Shown: positions 35,311 through 47,302 of the stretch, piece by piece | Layout of the letters: each line of letters begins with the position of its first letter | Numbering within the stretch: the stretch's first letter is position 1 | NCBI GenBank assembly: GCA_002104905.1 | Contig: MCFE01000072.1 | Location: forward strand, 62,001-126,000 | Direction of reading: 5' to 3' | DNA from: Basidiobolus meristosporus CBS 931.73 | Taxonomy: Eukaryota > Basidiobolomycota > Basidiobolomycetes > Basidiobolales > Basidiobolaceae | Length of the DNA stretch: 64,000 nt | Translations under genes and position numbers: made by a program | The notes under the pieces: model-generated | What the model was told of the DNA's origin: nothing | Database searches by the model: none | What the model saw: only the letters and a program-made list of their open reading frames with translations

Positions 35311-37959
35311 TGTTGCAATGTAAGAAGTGATCTGGATAAAAGGAACTTGTCAAGTTATAGTGACAAAAGTTGAACAGTTGCTTATTCATAAAGAGGATCA
35401 GTATGTATACCTTTGCAGAAGCAATACAGCTGTAACACTAAGTAAGGAGGGTTGCTTAGCATTCAGCAGCATTCGGTAACAGTTTCAGGGTTAGTACATA
35501 ATGTTTGGTAAAAAGTGTTGATTTGATCTTCACTGTAGGGGAATAATCATAGAATCATAGATGTGAAGAAACTGGCAAAGTTGGGGCTGCAAATAAGTCC
35601 TACATTGACCAACACTGGTCTAGAACTGTAAAGTAAACTTATAGCTGCTGAATGATAACAAATAGTCCAATATTCCAATGCCCCCCCTCAACTCAATAAT
35701 CTCTTAATACTAATTCCTCTCTGAGATTGCCAAATTGTGGTCTAGCTAGTAGTTTTGTCATTACACTTGTTCCATCATTCCAGCTGATCATAGCACCCAA
35801 TAGTGCCATAGCATGCCAGATGGTGCCATAGAGTGCCAATTTGGGATCAAAACTGACATGTGTATGACACTAAAATATCAAATTAATAACAAAATATACA
35901 GCACTCTCTGGCACTATGATCAATGGCACAATGGAACAAGTCTATTATATCTGCCACCATTTTGTCCATTAGACACTAATTCTCCAATTCACCTCCAATA
36001 TATCTCTCTAATATTTCAACAAAACCAACTCTACTAAGCTATTTTCCACAGCTCCCCTTGCAAAGTGGTGTTGTATATCTATGTGGTTGGTTCTGGCATG
36101 ATTAGTAGGATTCCTAGCAAATAAAATACAACTTTGATCATCTTTGTAATTACAGGTTGGGTCATCTGAACCAAAGCCTAAGTCTTTGAATAACATCTGT
36201 AGCTTTATAGTCTCCTTAGTTGCTTGAGAAGCAGCCATGTATTCAGCTTCTGTTGTAGATAGGGCCACAGTTGGTTGTTTCTTGCAATTCCAAGTAAAAG
36301 CTGCACTGGCATAAAGAAATACCTACCCAGTGGTAGAGCTTTGGTCAATCAGATCTCTACCCCAATCTTAATCACTATAAACATCATATATTTGCTTATT
36401 AGCTGCTCCAGAGTATTCCTGTACCATATTTATAGTACCTTGTAGATATCTGAAAATCTGCTTAACTACTGTGATTTGATCTGATCCATAACTTTGCATG
36501 AGTTGACTGACTATTCTAGCTGCCACTGTAACATCAGACATGTTGACACCATCAAGTACATCAGGCTACCATCCCATGATTGATATGGAAGGTTTGGTCC
36601 ATATGAGCCATTTTCACCTAAAACTGGCTGAGATTTGCTCAATTTTAGATTATTGTCCATAGGGGTGGCCACAGGCTTGCAATTTTGCATATTGAGGCAC
36701 CTAAGAGTATCCCTGATGTACTTAGACCAATTCAGCACAATTTTTTGTGTAGGTATGTTAAAATTCACTTCAATTCCAAGAAAATAGCTCAATTTTTCAA
36801 GATCTTTCAACTCAATCTTGCTGAAGAGACCTCATTTTATCTGTTTAGGTGCCTCCTGGTCCCTTGTAGCTATTATTTGGTTGTCCATATTAAGAACTAG
36901 GATGATCACATTCTTTTTGAGCTGTTTCACATATATACTGTGATCTGCAGTGTGACAAATGAACCCAATACAGCTATTTCCTGAGTCCACACACCTTATG
37001 GGGGCCTTTGGATTGGTTAACCTTCTGGTTGCTCCATGTATATAGTTTCTTGCAAATCCTCATTGAGAAGGGCTGCTTTGATGTTCATTTGGTGTAGAAC
37101 TAGACTGTGAGCAGCTGCCAGGGCTAGAACTGTCCAGAAGGAGTTAAACTTGGCAACTGGAGCAAATGTTTGCTTGAAGTCTAGTCCCTTGATCTAGGAA
37201 TAGCCTTTGGCCACCAATCTAGCCTTGTATTTATCACCAGTACCATTTGATATTATGATGATCTTGTAGACCCATCTACATCCTATTGGCATTCTTCCAT
37301 TTGGTGAATCTACAAGTTCCTACATTTTTGCTTTGATCAGTGTTTGGTATTCCTCCTGCATGGCTTGTTGCCACGTAGTAGCATCTGGATTTTGCATTGC
37401 CTGTTCCAGATTCTGAGGCTCAGCACATAAGGCAAGCTAAGCTTCTTCATGATCTTTGGATGTCTGCCACCAGGATCCAGGGGAATTTCTTATTCTGGTA
37501 GATCTCCTAACTAGGATAATCTGCTCTGATCTGTAGCTGGTAGAATTGTCTTCCATATCTGGCTGAATTTGGTACATATCTTCTTCATTAGTGTTGATTG
37601 TGCCATCAGGCAGCTGGCCAATGATTTCTGTGGCTTTCTGATCAGCATTCTCCTCAAATACAACATCCATGCTCTTGATCAGCTTCTGAATTATGCCATT
37701 ATATGCTTTATACCCTTTAGTATCATCACAATACCCAAGAAAGATCCCTTTTCTACTCTTTGGTTTCAGCTTTAAGCGTTTTTTGTCAGCAATGTGATAA
37801 AAGCCACTGCTGCCAAAGATCATGAGGTGCTGGAGGTATGGTTTTTTGCCTCTATATGCTTCAAAGGGTGTAGATTTACGTAGTGCTGTTGTGGGCATCT
37901 ATTCTTGATGTATACCATGGTAGAAACAGGTTCAGCCCAAAACCTGTAGTCCATTCACT
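35311..37959 (-). mobile_element. Ty1/copia fragment 1 (integrase end, RT, RNase H, 3' LTR)
   Basis: From right to left, minus strand. The integrase C-terminal part (FEAYRGKKPYLQHL, then KGIFLGYCDDTKGYKAYN) is at 37898-37437. RT pieces lie at about 37350-36511, with KPVATPMDNNLKLSKSQP. RNase H (ALSTTEAEYMAASQATKE) is at 36268-36008, and the end of pol (KLLARPQFGNLREEL) lies near 35755-35700. A poly-G purine tract sits at 35685-35691, followed by an LTR from about 35684 to 35311 ending TTGCAACA on the minus strand. A MITE interrupts the end of pol. Stops are frequent. Confidence 0.75.
35763..35943. mobile_element. Small MITE (181 bp) with AGACTTGTTCC-type ends and ATT target duplication
   Basis: The ends are ACACTTGTTCCATC and AATGGAACAAGTCT. 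ATT lies on both sides (35760-35762 and 35944-35946). It is closely related to 59485-59695. It has no coding capacity and presumably used a Harbinger transposase. Confidence 0.88.
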
Positions 37960-38928
37960 TGTTACAAGTCTTGGTATAAGAGTTGTAGAGGAATAGGGAG
38001 TTTAGCTAGTATTGTATTCACCAAAGCTTAAACATTCAAGCAGCAGATCATAACATTCTCCCCTACTAAAGTTGAGAGGGTTCTCCTGAATCTCTTTTCT
38101 TGTGATAGCAATATCTTGATGGTTGAGTATTATCAGTAAGTCTTGCAAGCTTGAGTCTGTCCCTATGTACTAAGTCTTCCTGAATATTGCCTTGTTTGTT
38201 CACTAGTTGGTAAGTTGCAAATGGACATTCTCTGATGATCTTGAATGGTCCTGTTCATTGTGGCTCAAACTTCTTTTGAGTGTTGTTTCTTAGCAATACA
38301 AAGTTCCCAACTATCAATGCTTCTGGTGCTTTAGTCTTATCAAATATCTGCTTCATCATTTCTGCTCTTTGAGATACTTTGGTCTGTGCCTCTTGACATC
38401 TTTGTTCCAGTTGATGGTGTCTACTTGGCTGACTGAGTTCATCTTCTAAGGTGTCTGTAAGCTTTGGTTGTGTGAGATCTCCTGGAATCCTGGGTTCACA
38501 TCCATACACTAAGTAAAATGACAATTGTTTGGTAGTGTTGTGTACTCTGATTCTGCATGCAAAGAGTGCTTGGTCTATATACTCATCCCATTTACTGACA
38601 ACTCCATCTGCATACTTGGTCAGCATTTTTCCAAAAAATCCATTAAACTGTTCAGTTACTCCATTAGCTCTGGGGTGATATGCCAAGGTTTTCAAGTGTT
38701 TGATCTGCTGCATTTCCTGGTAAGCTTCCAATGTCTTTGCCATAAAGTTTGCACCTTTATTGGCTAGAATCTCTACAGGGCATCCAAACTTCATATGGAT
38801 CTCATGGTAGATGAAACTTGCAACTTCTTGCTCACTGGCCATAGGTACAGCTTTAGCCACTGGCCATTTAGTGTCATGATCAATTGCTACCAGGATTCAA
38901 TGGTTGCATTTCCTGGTAGTTGGTTTTG
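37960..38928 (-). mobile_element. Ty3/gypsy fragment C: integrase end plus internally deleted LTR
   Basis: Matches the 3' part of the complete Ty3 element (45760-46631) in inverse orientation, followed by an LTR of only 96 bp (37960-38055). That LTR retains both ends of the 369-bp LTR but lacks its middle. The integrase segment reads EILANKGANF, with Asn at the second catalytic position, then AYHPRANGVTEQFNG. It sits between two copia fragments that overlap in the integrase region. Confidence 0.82.
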
Positions 38929-41275
38929 AATTCTCATCAAACAACACATCCCTAGACTAGATTAACTTTTTTGCCGTGGTATTTCAGAGTTGGTATGCTT
39001 TACTTTCATTGCAGTAGCCCAACAGTGTGCAGTTAACATTTTTTTGCTCAAATTACAATAGATTTCTGGGCAGTGTCTGGGCATAGAGAGCACACCCAGA
39101 TATTGTTAGTTGCTCTGCACTTGGTCTGTATCCATACCATGCTTCAAGTGTAGTAGAATCACAAAGTATACTGTTATAACTCCTATTTCTGGAGTGTGCA
39201 GATGTCAACTGATTCCACTCAATAATCACAGGATTATGTTTGATCATGGATCATAGATCTTGCCATATCAATTATTGATCTGTTTGCAAATTCTGCTACT
39301 CCATTTGGCTTTGGGGAGTATAGGACTGTAGTCTCTTGCTTCATCCCATGAATTTTGCAGAAATGTAAGAGGGGTTTGGAGGTATATCCCCCACCTTTGT
39401 CAGAGTGTATTTTCTTGGTTTGTCACCAGTTTGTTGCTCCACCATGATTTTAAACTCCCTGAACTTAGATAGCTTCTTCCTTTCTCTCCATGAGGTAGAC
39501 CCATGTGTATATTATATAATCATTAGGAAAATGATCAAATACTTCATTTCAGTTAACAATTTATTTTGCATAGGTCCACACAGATCTGAGTGCATTACAT
39601 ATAGTTTTTTCTTAGTTTTGACTAACCCAGAGCTCTTGAACACTTGTTTGGTTTGTTTCACATACAAGCAGGCTACACAGTGTTCCAAATTAGCTGGGGG
39701 ATCAAATTTTACTGCAGAAATAGCTAATCTTTACTCATTTTGTTCAAATAATCAAAATTGATGTATACAAATCTCCTGTGCCAAAGCATTGGTGTTTCTT
39801 CATTTGAGATACTTATATTGGCTACCAGATATAATGGAATACATGTCACCTTACACAGATTCTTATCTCTGATACCTGAAGTAAAGCAATCATCATTTTG
39901 ATCATTGATCATGCATACAGATTTGTTAAAGCTGAAACTGAGTTCATCTGCTGTGGTCTTGCTTACAGACAATGAATTCTTGGCTATTTCTGGTATACAG
40001 GGTACTTCTTTAAAGGTCAGTTTATGGCTTCCTCACTGCTTCTAAGGTTTACTTGGATCATGTGTGTAGAGTGTTGAGATGCTCTGGAGTCAATATACCA
40101 CAGCTGAGAATCCTTGTTTGTGGTCATATTTAGTGCATATTTGTAGAGTAAATCATCAGTTGCTGGAGCATATTCATATTCAGGCTTTTCTGCTGACTAT
40201 TTGTGTTTTTGAAACACCCATCTGAGGTGTGTCCTTTCCTTTTTCATCAGTTGCAAAACATGTTGCTTTTGCCTTTCAAGTGTCTTGGATAGCTTTGTTG
40301 TTGGTTATCATTGCTTATTAAAGCATTTTCATCTCCCTACTTTTTGGTGCATCATTTTCTTAATTCTTCATCCAGGTGCCTTCTCTATATGTAATTTAAG
40401 GTCAAATCTTCAGTTCTTGACTCTAGGGCTGATACAAGATCCTGAAACTTCTCTGTCAGGCTATTCAGGATAGTTACTATCACATCCTAGTCAGTAGTTG
40501 GTATGCCAACAGATTCCATCTCATCTACCAGCAGGGTATCCTGTGGATTAGATTTTTCATTTCATCTCCTGGCAGCATCTTTGTAGTAAAGATTTTTTTC
40601 TAAGATGCATTTTTATGGCAGCTGAACATGACTGGTAGGTGTCTTTTAATGCCTCCAAGCATTCTTTGCCCTTTTTGCTCTTGGGTATTGAATTAGCTAT
40701 TTCCTTTGACCTCAAGGCAAATGCAGTTGAAGGCACTTTATTCTTTCTTTTTGCACTTCAAGAATTCCTCATCATGCTTTGAGGAGGGCATTCTTCTCCT
40801 TTCTTGTAGTAGCATCTGCATCTTCCCCTTCCATAGGTGGTAATTAGATCCATCCAACAGCATAAGGAGAGTTCCAGTACTAACAGTAGTAGACATTGTA
40901 GAGAGTGAAAGCTTGGTGCTTGTAACCTGTTGTAAAAGTCTTGGAGATACTGGAAGCAAATGGGAGAAGAAGTAGATTATGCTATTTTTGCTTAATGATT
41001 TTTTGAATGTAACAGTAGTATTGATACTTTTATATGGTCTTGGCATGGCAATCACATGGAATAGGTTTAGAAATGTCCCAAAAACATGTGTGCAAAGCTT
41101 GGGGCTGTTTTAATGACTTTGAGAGTTTTCATGTTCCAAGTTCCTGATAATATGGTGAATATTTCCCAAGTAAATCCCAACAAGGATTTTGGTCAGTATT
41201 CTCTGAGATTTGAGGGTAATGATAAAATGACTGAGTAAGGTAACTATTTAGGTGAAATTACAAATTTTTACAACA
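38929..41275 (-). mobile_element. Ty1/copia fragment 2 (5' LTR, gag, integrase start)
   Basis: A 348-bp LTR at 40928-41275 ends TGTTGTAAAA / TTTTTACAACA. It is followed on the minus strand by gag starting MSTTVSTGTLLMLLDGSNYHLW at 40896. Next come the pre-integrase segment (EETPMLWHRRFVYINFDYLNKM, 39972-39724) and the integrase core down to about 38930 (SCALYAQ, KVNLV). Frameshifts are common. The right flank resumes element Z transposase sequence at 41276, so this copia inserted into element Z. Confidence 0.75.
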
Positions 41276-41990
41276 AGAACATCATCTTTCTGCAGAGAAA
41301 ACATACAAGACTCAGCATAAAATTGCAAGAAAGCTGGCAAGCTAGACATCATTGGCCAGTATGTGGAATTAATTGGAAACTAGAGATACTTAAGATAGAG
41401 GGTATCTGTTAGAGCAAAAGCTTTCCACTGGGAGCAATGCATGTGCTTTTCAACAATATCCCTATACTGACAACCAAGTTGTTCATGGAGCATTGGAAGC
41501 TGAATGTGCTGTTGGAGATACTGGAGAAGTATGCTGCTTCTGTGTCCATTTGCTACTCCATGTTGCTTGGTGTGTTGGGAATATTGGACCTTACTTCACC
41601 TCTTAGGAGTTTCCTATGGCACAGATATGTGGGGAGAGAGGGAGACAAGTCAAACCACAAGTATTACCATATCCCATCTTGCTTGATGTGTTGAGAATAG
41701 TGGGCCTTGCTTCACCTTTTGGGAGTTTCCTATGAAACCAAAATGTGGGGAGATAAGACAAGTCAAGTTGCAAGTACCACCATATCCTAATCTCATCAAG
41801 AATATTACCTTTGGGTCCAACATGGATGTGATTAGTTGGTAAATGGAACAAACTGGAAGAGTTGCAAATACTGAGGGCAGATTTTTGATTTCAGCTGTAT
41901 GTGGAATACCCAAGGTAGTAGTGGGTAAGCAAAAGAACAGGGGTAATTCTACAGTGAAATATTTGAATTGTGCAAGGTGAGGTAGTAATA
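41276..41990 (+). pseudogene. Element Z transposase 3' fragment
   Basis: Matches 55128-55985: the stretch after the AGAACATCAT site, the CWSKPFHW and LMTKLYM-like segment, and the C-terminal part. An internal duplication near 41600-41800 repeats ACATATGTGGGGAGAGAG-like sequence. It is broken by frameshifts and is followed by the element tail, which the complete Ty3 element splits. Confidence 0.6.
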
Positions 41991-42060
41991 GGAGATCCAT
42001 TTGGTAAACTGGTGCACTTGCATTATACAGAGCTAGCTGTAGGCCACCATACCATTGTAA
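41991..42060 (+). mobile_element. Element Z tail, left of the Ty3 insertion
   Basis: CCATTTGGTAAACTGG... to ...CCATTGTAA continues after the Ty3 element at 47001 (TAATGCCATGAG...). The uninterrupted version is at 56163-56260. Confidence 0.75.
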
Positions 42061-42429
42061 TGTTATGATCTGCTGCTCAAATGTTTAAGTTAGATCAGTT
42101 TTTAGTCAAATCAACTAGTATATGTTTTAGGTTATCAGTATATCAGTATTATCTATGAAATCAGTAGCATTAGTCAGCAAATAAATCAGCAGATCCTTAT
42201 CAGACAGAAATAGATATATTAAGTAGGATCTTATTGGGTGATGATGATGCAATCAAATGAGTCATCAGCCACAACCTACATTAGGAAATACAATTAGTCA
42301 GCAATTGATCTGGCAAAATGTATATAAGGAGCTGCTGGAACCTCAATAAAAATCAGTTCAAGTTTTAGTGAATACAATACTAGCTAAACTCCCTATTCCT
42401 CTACAACTCTTATACCAAGACTTGTAACA
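42061..42429 (+). repeat. Left LTR of the Ty3/gypsy element
   Basis: 369 bp with TG...CA ends. A TATATAAGGAGC box lies near 42329 and an AATAAAAATC signal near 42345, giving a likely promoter and polyadenylation region. Confidence 0.95.
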
Positions 42430-42430
42430 T

Positions 42431-42446
42431 TGGTGGCAGCGGTAAC
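42431..42446 (+). promoter_or_regulatory. Putative primer binding site of the Ty3 element
   Basis: TGGTGGCAGCGGTAAC starts one base after the LTR. It would pair with a tRNA 3' end GTTACCGCTGCCACCA. I cannot name the tRNA. Confidence 0.6.
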
Positions 42447-42487
42447 CAGAAACCTCCCTCCTGAAGAAAGAAGAAACCACCCTCAAG

Positions 42488-45400
42488 ATGTCGGACAATC
42501 AAGAATGGAAGAATGCCATGCAGCAAATCCTGGCCCAACAGCAATAGCTACTCCAGATCCTCAGCCAACAGCAACAAGGAATGACTACCATGGCTCAGAG
42601 CCAGCAAAGCCCTGTCAAGAGCAACTTTAGTGTGAAGGTCAACCAGTACTATGGCAGAGTCAATGAAAACCTGGGAACTTGGCTCTTTCAGATTGAAGAA
42701 GCTTTTAAAGCTAAAGGAATTGCTCCAGAGAGCAAGTTGCATTATGCAGCTTCTTACCTGGCAGAGGCAGCTTTACAGTGGTACCACAACAAGATCAGGT
42801 CAGCTACTATGATGGGATGCTCTACAATCTCTACCTGGGATAAGTTTGTATCAGATATTCAGGATGCTTTTGAACCTCCACACCAGCAGACACTACTAAG
42901 AAGGAAGTTAAACACACTCAGACAGAAAGGAATGGTGCAAGAATACATCTATGAGTACAGATGTCTACTTGGACAAATTGAAAGAATGGACCCCTTGGAT
43001 CAAGTTGAATACTTTATTGATGGGTTGAAAGAAAGAACTCGCAAGGAAGTCAATTACCAAAGACCTCAGACTATTGAAGAAGCCATCAAGATTGCCATTG
43101 ACTATGACTCAGCTATGTTTGGAGTTGAGAAGCCTACAGTGACTAATCAGAAAGGCTATAATCAATATGAAAGAAGACAATCAGAAGCAGTACCAATGGA
43201 AATAGACGCTATGCAGAAGAATCCCTCCTCAGAAGAATGCAAGAAGAGAGGACTTTGCTTCAATTGCCACCAGCAGGGACATATTGCAAAGTACTGCCCT
43301 CAGAGAAGAAATGGACACCAGCCAACAAGAACCTTCAACCATATTGAGTCCCATGAACACAGTAATGTGGAAGATGAGCTTGAAGAAGACTCGGAACTCA
43401 CCTTCCATATGACAGAAGAGTACTTATCCCAAATGACTTCAAACTCAGGGAAGTTATTGTACTTGAATGGAGTAATCAATGGAGTACCTGCCAAGATCAT
43501 GATTGACTCAGGAGCATTGCATGAGTACATGTCAAAGCAATTTGCTTTGAAAGCTGGAATCAACTTGGAACCTACCAAATCAACTTCAGTCTCCACAGCT
43601 GATGGGAACTCCCACATAATCAACCGTATTACCCAGCCAGTAAGAATGAAGATCAATGACTATGAAGAAGACCTACAGGCTTATATATTTGGGAACTCCA
43701 AGTTTGACCTTATACTTGGGAAAACCTGGCTATTTTGTCGTAATCCATCAATCAACTGGAGAACCCATGCTACTCAGATCCAAAAAGACAACAAGACCTA
43801 TGAGCTATTACCTGCCAGGCTGGATTTCAACTTGGTCAATTCCAGTGTGTGTGAGACAAGTGAACTTAGCAAGACCCAGTTCTGTAGAGCACTTAGAAAA
43901 GGTACCCAGATGTTCCTCATGGCGGTATTACAGGAGGATTCCTCTACCCCAGCACCCCAGCAGGTCCAGACTCTCTTGAAGAAATATTCAGACGTGTTCC
44001 CAGATGAGCTTGTAAACCTACCACCAGTCAGAGACGTGGATCATGCCATTGACACAAGAGATAGCCCTCCAGTGAGCAAGACACCTTACAGAATGAGTCC
44101 ATTAGAATTGGAGGAAATGAAGAGACAAATTGATCAGCTATTGGAGCAAGGATACATCAGGCCCAGCAAGTCACCCTGGGGAGCACCAGTGCTTTTTGTG
44201 AAAAAGAAGGATGGAACACTTAGGATGTGCATTGACTACAGAGCCCTGAACTCAGTTACCGTCAAGAATAAGTACCCCATACCTCGGATTGATGAGCTTC
44301 TAGACCAACTTAATGGAGCCACTATTTTCAGCAAGATTGACCTCATGTCAGGATACAACCAGATTAGGGTAAAGCCAGAAGACATCCCCAAGACAGCATT
44401 CAGGACCAAATATGGACATTACAAGTACTTAGTCATGGGTTTTGGCCTCACCAATGCCCCTGCAACATTCATGATGCTGATGCAGACTGTCTTTCAGGAG
44501 TACTTAGACAAGTTTGTGATAATCTACCTGGATGACATATTGATATAGAGCAAGACAGAAGTGGATCACATAGTGCACATTGAAAAGGTCTTGAAGAAAC
44601 AAAGAGAGAACAAGCTATATGGCAAGCTAGCCAAGTGTGAATTCTTCAAGGAGCACGTTGAATACCTGGGACACATAGTGACTAGCACAGGAGTAACCTT
44701 AGACCCAAAGAAGATGGAAGTAATCAAGAATTTGAAGCAGCCCCATAGCATATCAGAACTCAGATCATTCCTCGGAATGGTTTCCTATTATCGGAGATTT
44801 GTCAAGTCTTTTGCAAGTATTGCAGCCCCTTTAACTGATATCCTCAAGAAAGACAACACCTACAAGTGGGACATAGCTTGTGAGACTGCCTTCCAGACGC
44901 TCAAGAATGAACTTGCTAAGCTGCCAAGCCTAAGAATACCAGACTTCAGAAAAGAGTTCACACTGTGCACAGATGCTTCAGATTATGCAATTGGTGGAGT
45001 GCTGAGCCAAGAACACAAGGGAAAGGACTACCCTGTTGCCTTTGAATCCAAGAAACTGAACTCAGCAGAACAAAACTATCCAGTCCATGAGAAGGAGATG
45101 CTTGCTATAATACACTGTTTGAAGACATGGAGATGCTATATTGAAGGAGTCAAATGCACTGTGAAGACTGATCATGCCTCCCTCAAGTATATATTTACTC
45201 AGAAGGTACTCTCTAGAAGAATGACAAGATGGAATGAATACATTCAGCAATTTGACCTGGAGATTGTCTACTGCCCAGGAAAAAACAACACGGTTGCTGA
45301 TGCCTTATCAAGATTAGATCAAGTTGCACAACTCAACTTGGTGCATGAATCAGATTGGCCTAGCCTATTACCAAAGTACTTGGAGGACCAAGCCATTCCT

Positions 45401-46621
45401 AATGAGATGGATGAAGATATCAAGAAGATAATCCGTGATGAAGCCAGCAAATTTGTTGTACAGGATGAAACACTCTACCAAATTGTTGATGGAAGCCTTA
45501 TTGCCTATTGTCCTTATGTTGCTCGCCTGGATTTAATGCATAAGCTACACAATGGATATGGACATCTTGGGATTGAAGGAACCTATAGCCTTGTGAAAGC
45601 CAGAGCATGGTGGCCCAGAATGAAACAAGATATTGAGAAGCTAGTGAAAACATGCCCAAACTGCCAAATCAATCAAGGCCAGCCACAAAGAATTACCAAA
45701 CTCTTCCCTTTGGAGCCTGTAACACCATTTGAGAGATGGGGGATTGACTTTATTGGAAGACTACCAACTACCAGGAAATGCAACCATTGGATCCAAGTAG
45801 CAATTGACCATGCCACTAAATGGCCAGTTGCTAAAGCTGTACCAATAGCCAGTGAACAAGAAGTTGCAAGTTTCATTTACCATGAGATCCTGATGAAGTT
45901 TGGATGCCCTGTGGAGATCTTATCCAATAGAGGTGCAAACTTTATGGCAAAGACATTAGAGGCTTACCTGGAAATGCAGCAGATCAGACACTTGAAAACC
46001 TTGGCATATCACCCCAGAACTAATGGAGTCACTGAGCGGTTTAATGGATTATTTGGAAAAATGCTGCCCAAGTATGCAAATGGAGTTGTCAGTAGATGGG
46101 ATGAGTATATAGACCAAGCACTCTTTGCATGCAGAGTCAGAGTACACAACACCACCCAGCAATCACCATTTTACTTAGTTTATGGATGTGAACCAAGAAT
46201 TCCAGGAGATCTCACACAACCAAAGCTTACAGACACCTTCGGAGATGAACTCAGTCAGCCAAGTAGACACCAGCAACTGGAACAAAGACGTCAAGAGGCA
46301 CAGACCAAAGTATCTCAAAGTGCAGAAAAGATGAAGCAGAGATTTGATAAGACTATAGCACCAGAAGCATTGACAGTTGGGAACTTTGTATTGCTAAGAA
46401 ACAACACTCGGAAGAAGTTTGAGCCACAATGGACAGGACCATTTAAGATCATCAGAGAATGTCCATTTGCAACTTACCAACTGGTGGACAAACAAGGTAA
46501 TATCCGGGAAGACTTAGTGCATAGGGACAGACTCAAGCTTGCAAGACTTGCTGACAATACTGAACCATCAAGATATTGGTATCACAAGAAAAGAGATTCA
46601 GGAGAACCCTCTCAACTTTAG
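42488..46621 (+). pseudogene. gag-pol polyprotein of the Ty3 element, two in-frame stops
   Basis: One frame runs from ATG 42488 to TAG 46619-46621, about 1377 codons, interrupted by TAG at 42545 (in a Gln-rich leader, QAQQQ-stop-LL) and TAG at 44546 (right after RT YLDDILI, normally Tyr). Domains by approximate residue: retrotransposon gag 45-200; zinc knuckle [14 protein letters not shown] 257-270; protease MIDSGA near 338; RT 568-690 with YLDDI; RNase H LCTDASDYAIGG near 828; integrase zinc domain HNGYGHLG...CPNCQ near 1020-1060; integrase core with DFIG near 1085. The second catalytic Asp is replaced by Asn in ILSNRGANF near 1147, and the Glu is kept in TNGVTERFNG near 1182. No chromodomain follows. 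Gag and pol lie in one frame with no shift site. It is inactive as read. Confidence 0.92.
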
Positions 46622-46631
46622 TAGGGGAGAA
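46620..46631 (+). promoter_or_regulatory. Polypurine tract of the Ty3 element
   Basis: AGTAGGGGAGAA immediately before the right LTR; the usual second-strand primer site. Confidence 0.8.
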
Positions 46632-47000
46632 TGTTATGATCTGCTGCTTGAATGTTTAAGTTAGATCAGTTTTTAGTCAAATCAACTAGTATATGTTTTA
46701 GGTTATCAGTATATCAGTATTATCTATGAAATCAGTAGCATTAGTCAGCAAATAAATCAGCAGATCCTTATCAGACAGAAATAGATATATTAAGTAGGAT
46801 CTTATTGGGTGATGATGATGCAATCAAATGAGTCATCAGCCACAACCTACATTAGGAAATACAATTAGTCAGCAATTGATCTGGCAAAATGTATATAAGG
46901 AGCTGCTAGAACCTCAATAAAAATCAGTTCAAGTTTTAGTGAATACAATACTAGCTAAACTCCCTATTCCTCTACAACTCTTATACCAAGACTTGTAACA
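46632..47000 (+). repeat. Right LTR of the Ty3/gypsy element
   Basis: 369 bp. It differs from the left LTR in GCTTGAATG versus GCTCAAATG (two changes) and CTAGAACC versus CTGGAACC. Confidence 0.95.
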
Positions 47001-47302
47001 GTAATAATGCCATGAGAGGCTTACAATGAGGCTGTCAAAACACCATCATGTTTTTGTCCATTTAAGGCAAATGAATGTGCTGGTAGGTTAGATCCTGTCA
47101 AAAGTGATAGAGGGCGCTAAGACCTCAACAATGACATGCCACCCTAGGCAAAATTCTCTACAGACACTGTTATGTTTTTCACTTTATTTGGCTGTAAAAT
47201 TAGCCAGATGCACTTCTAATCCTGTCATAAAATTATGTAGATGGTCATTATTTCCCAGCTGCTGATATCATTGCAGTCTCCCAAAGAAATTTTGACAGCT
47301 GA
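47001..47302 (+). mobile_element. Element Z tail, right of the Ty3 insertion
   Basis: Continuation of 41991-42060, matching 56230-56535. It stops at GCTGATCTGGA, short of the outer terminus, and is joined to the tail of the next copy in opposite orientation. Confidence 0.7.

Larger units (their letters stand above)
42061..47000 (+). mobile_element. Near-complete Ty3/gypsy LTR retrotransposon
   Basis: The 4940-bp element has LTRs of 369 bp (42061-42429 and 46632-47000) with TGTTATGATC / CTTGTAACA ends. They differ at only three positions, all transitions. The 4-bp target duplication GTAA is at 42057-42060 and 47001-47004. A primer-binding-like TGGTGGCAGCGGTAAC follows the left LTR, and a purine tract GTAGGGGAGAA precedes the right one. 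One gag-pol frame fills the interior in the order gag, protease, RT, RNase H, integrase, as in Ty3/gypsy. It inserted into the tail of element Z. It is the youngest dated insertion in the window by LTR identity. Confidence 0.95.

Noticed and set aside
36008-41055. One full-length copia element from gag to RNase H
   Set aside because: The integrase C-terminal region occurs twice (37.4-37.9 and 38.9-39.2 kb), and the LTR families at the two ends differ, so two elements are juxtaposed around a Ty3 fragment.
42545-44548. UAG reassigned to glutamine, because the first stop in gag lies in a Gln-rich stretch
   Set aside because: The second TAG replaces the Tyr after the RT YLDDILI box, not a Gln. 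The intact UGT genes use TGA and TAA stops and need no reassignment.
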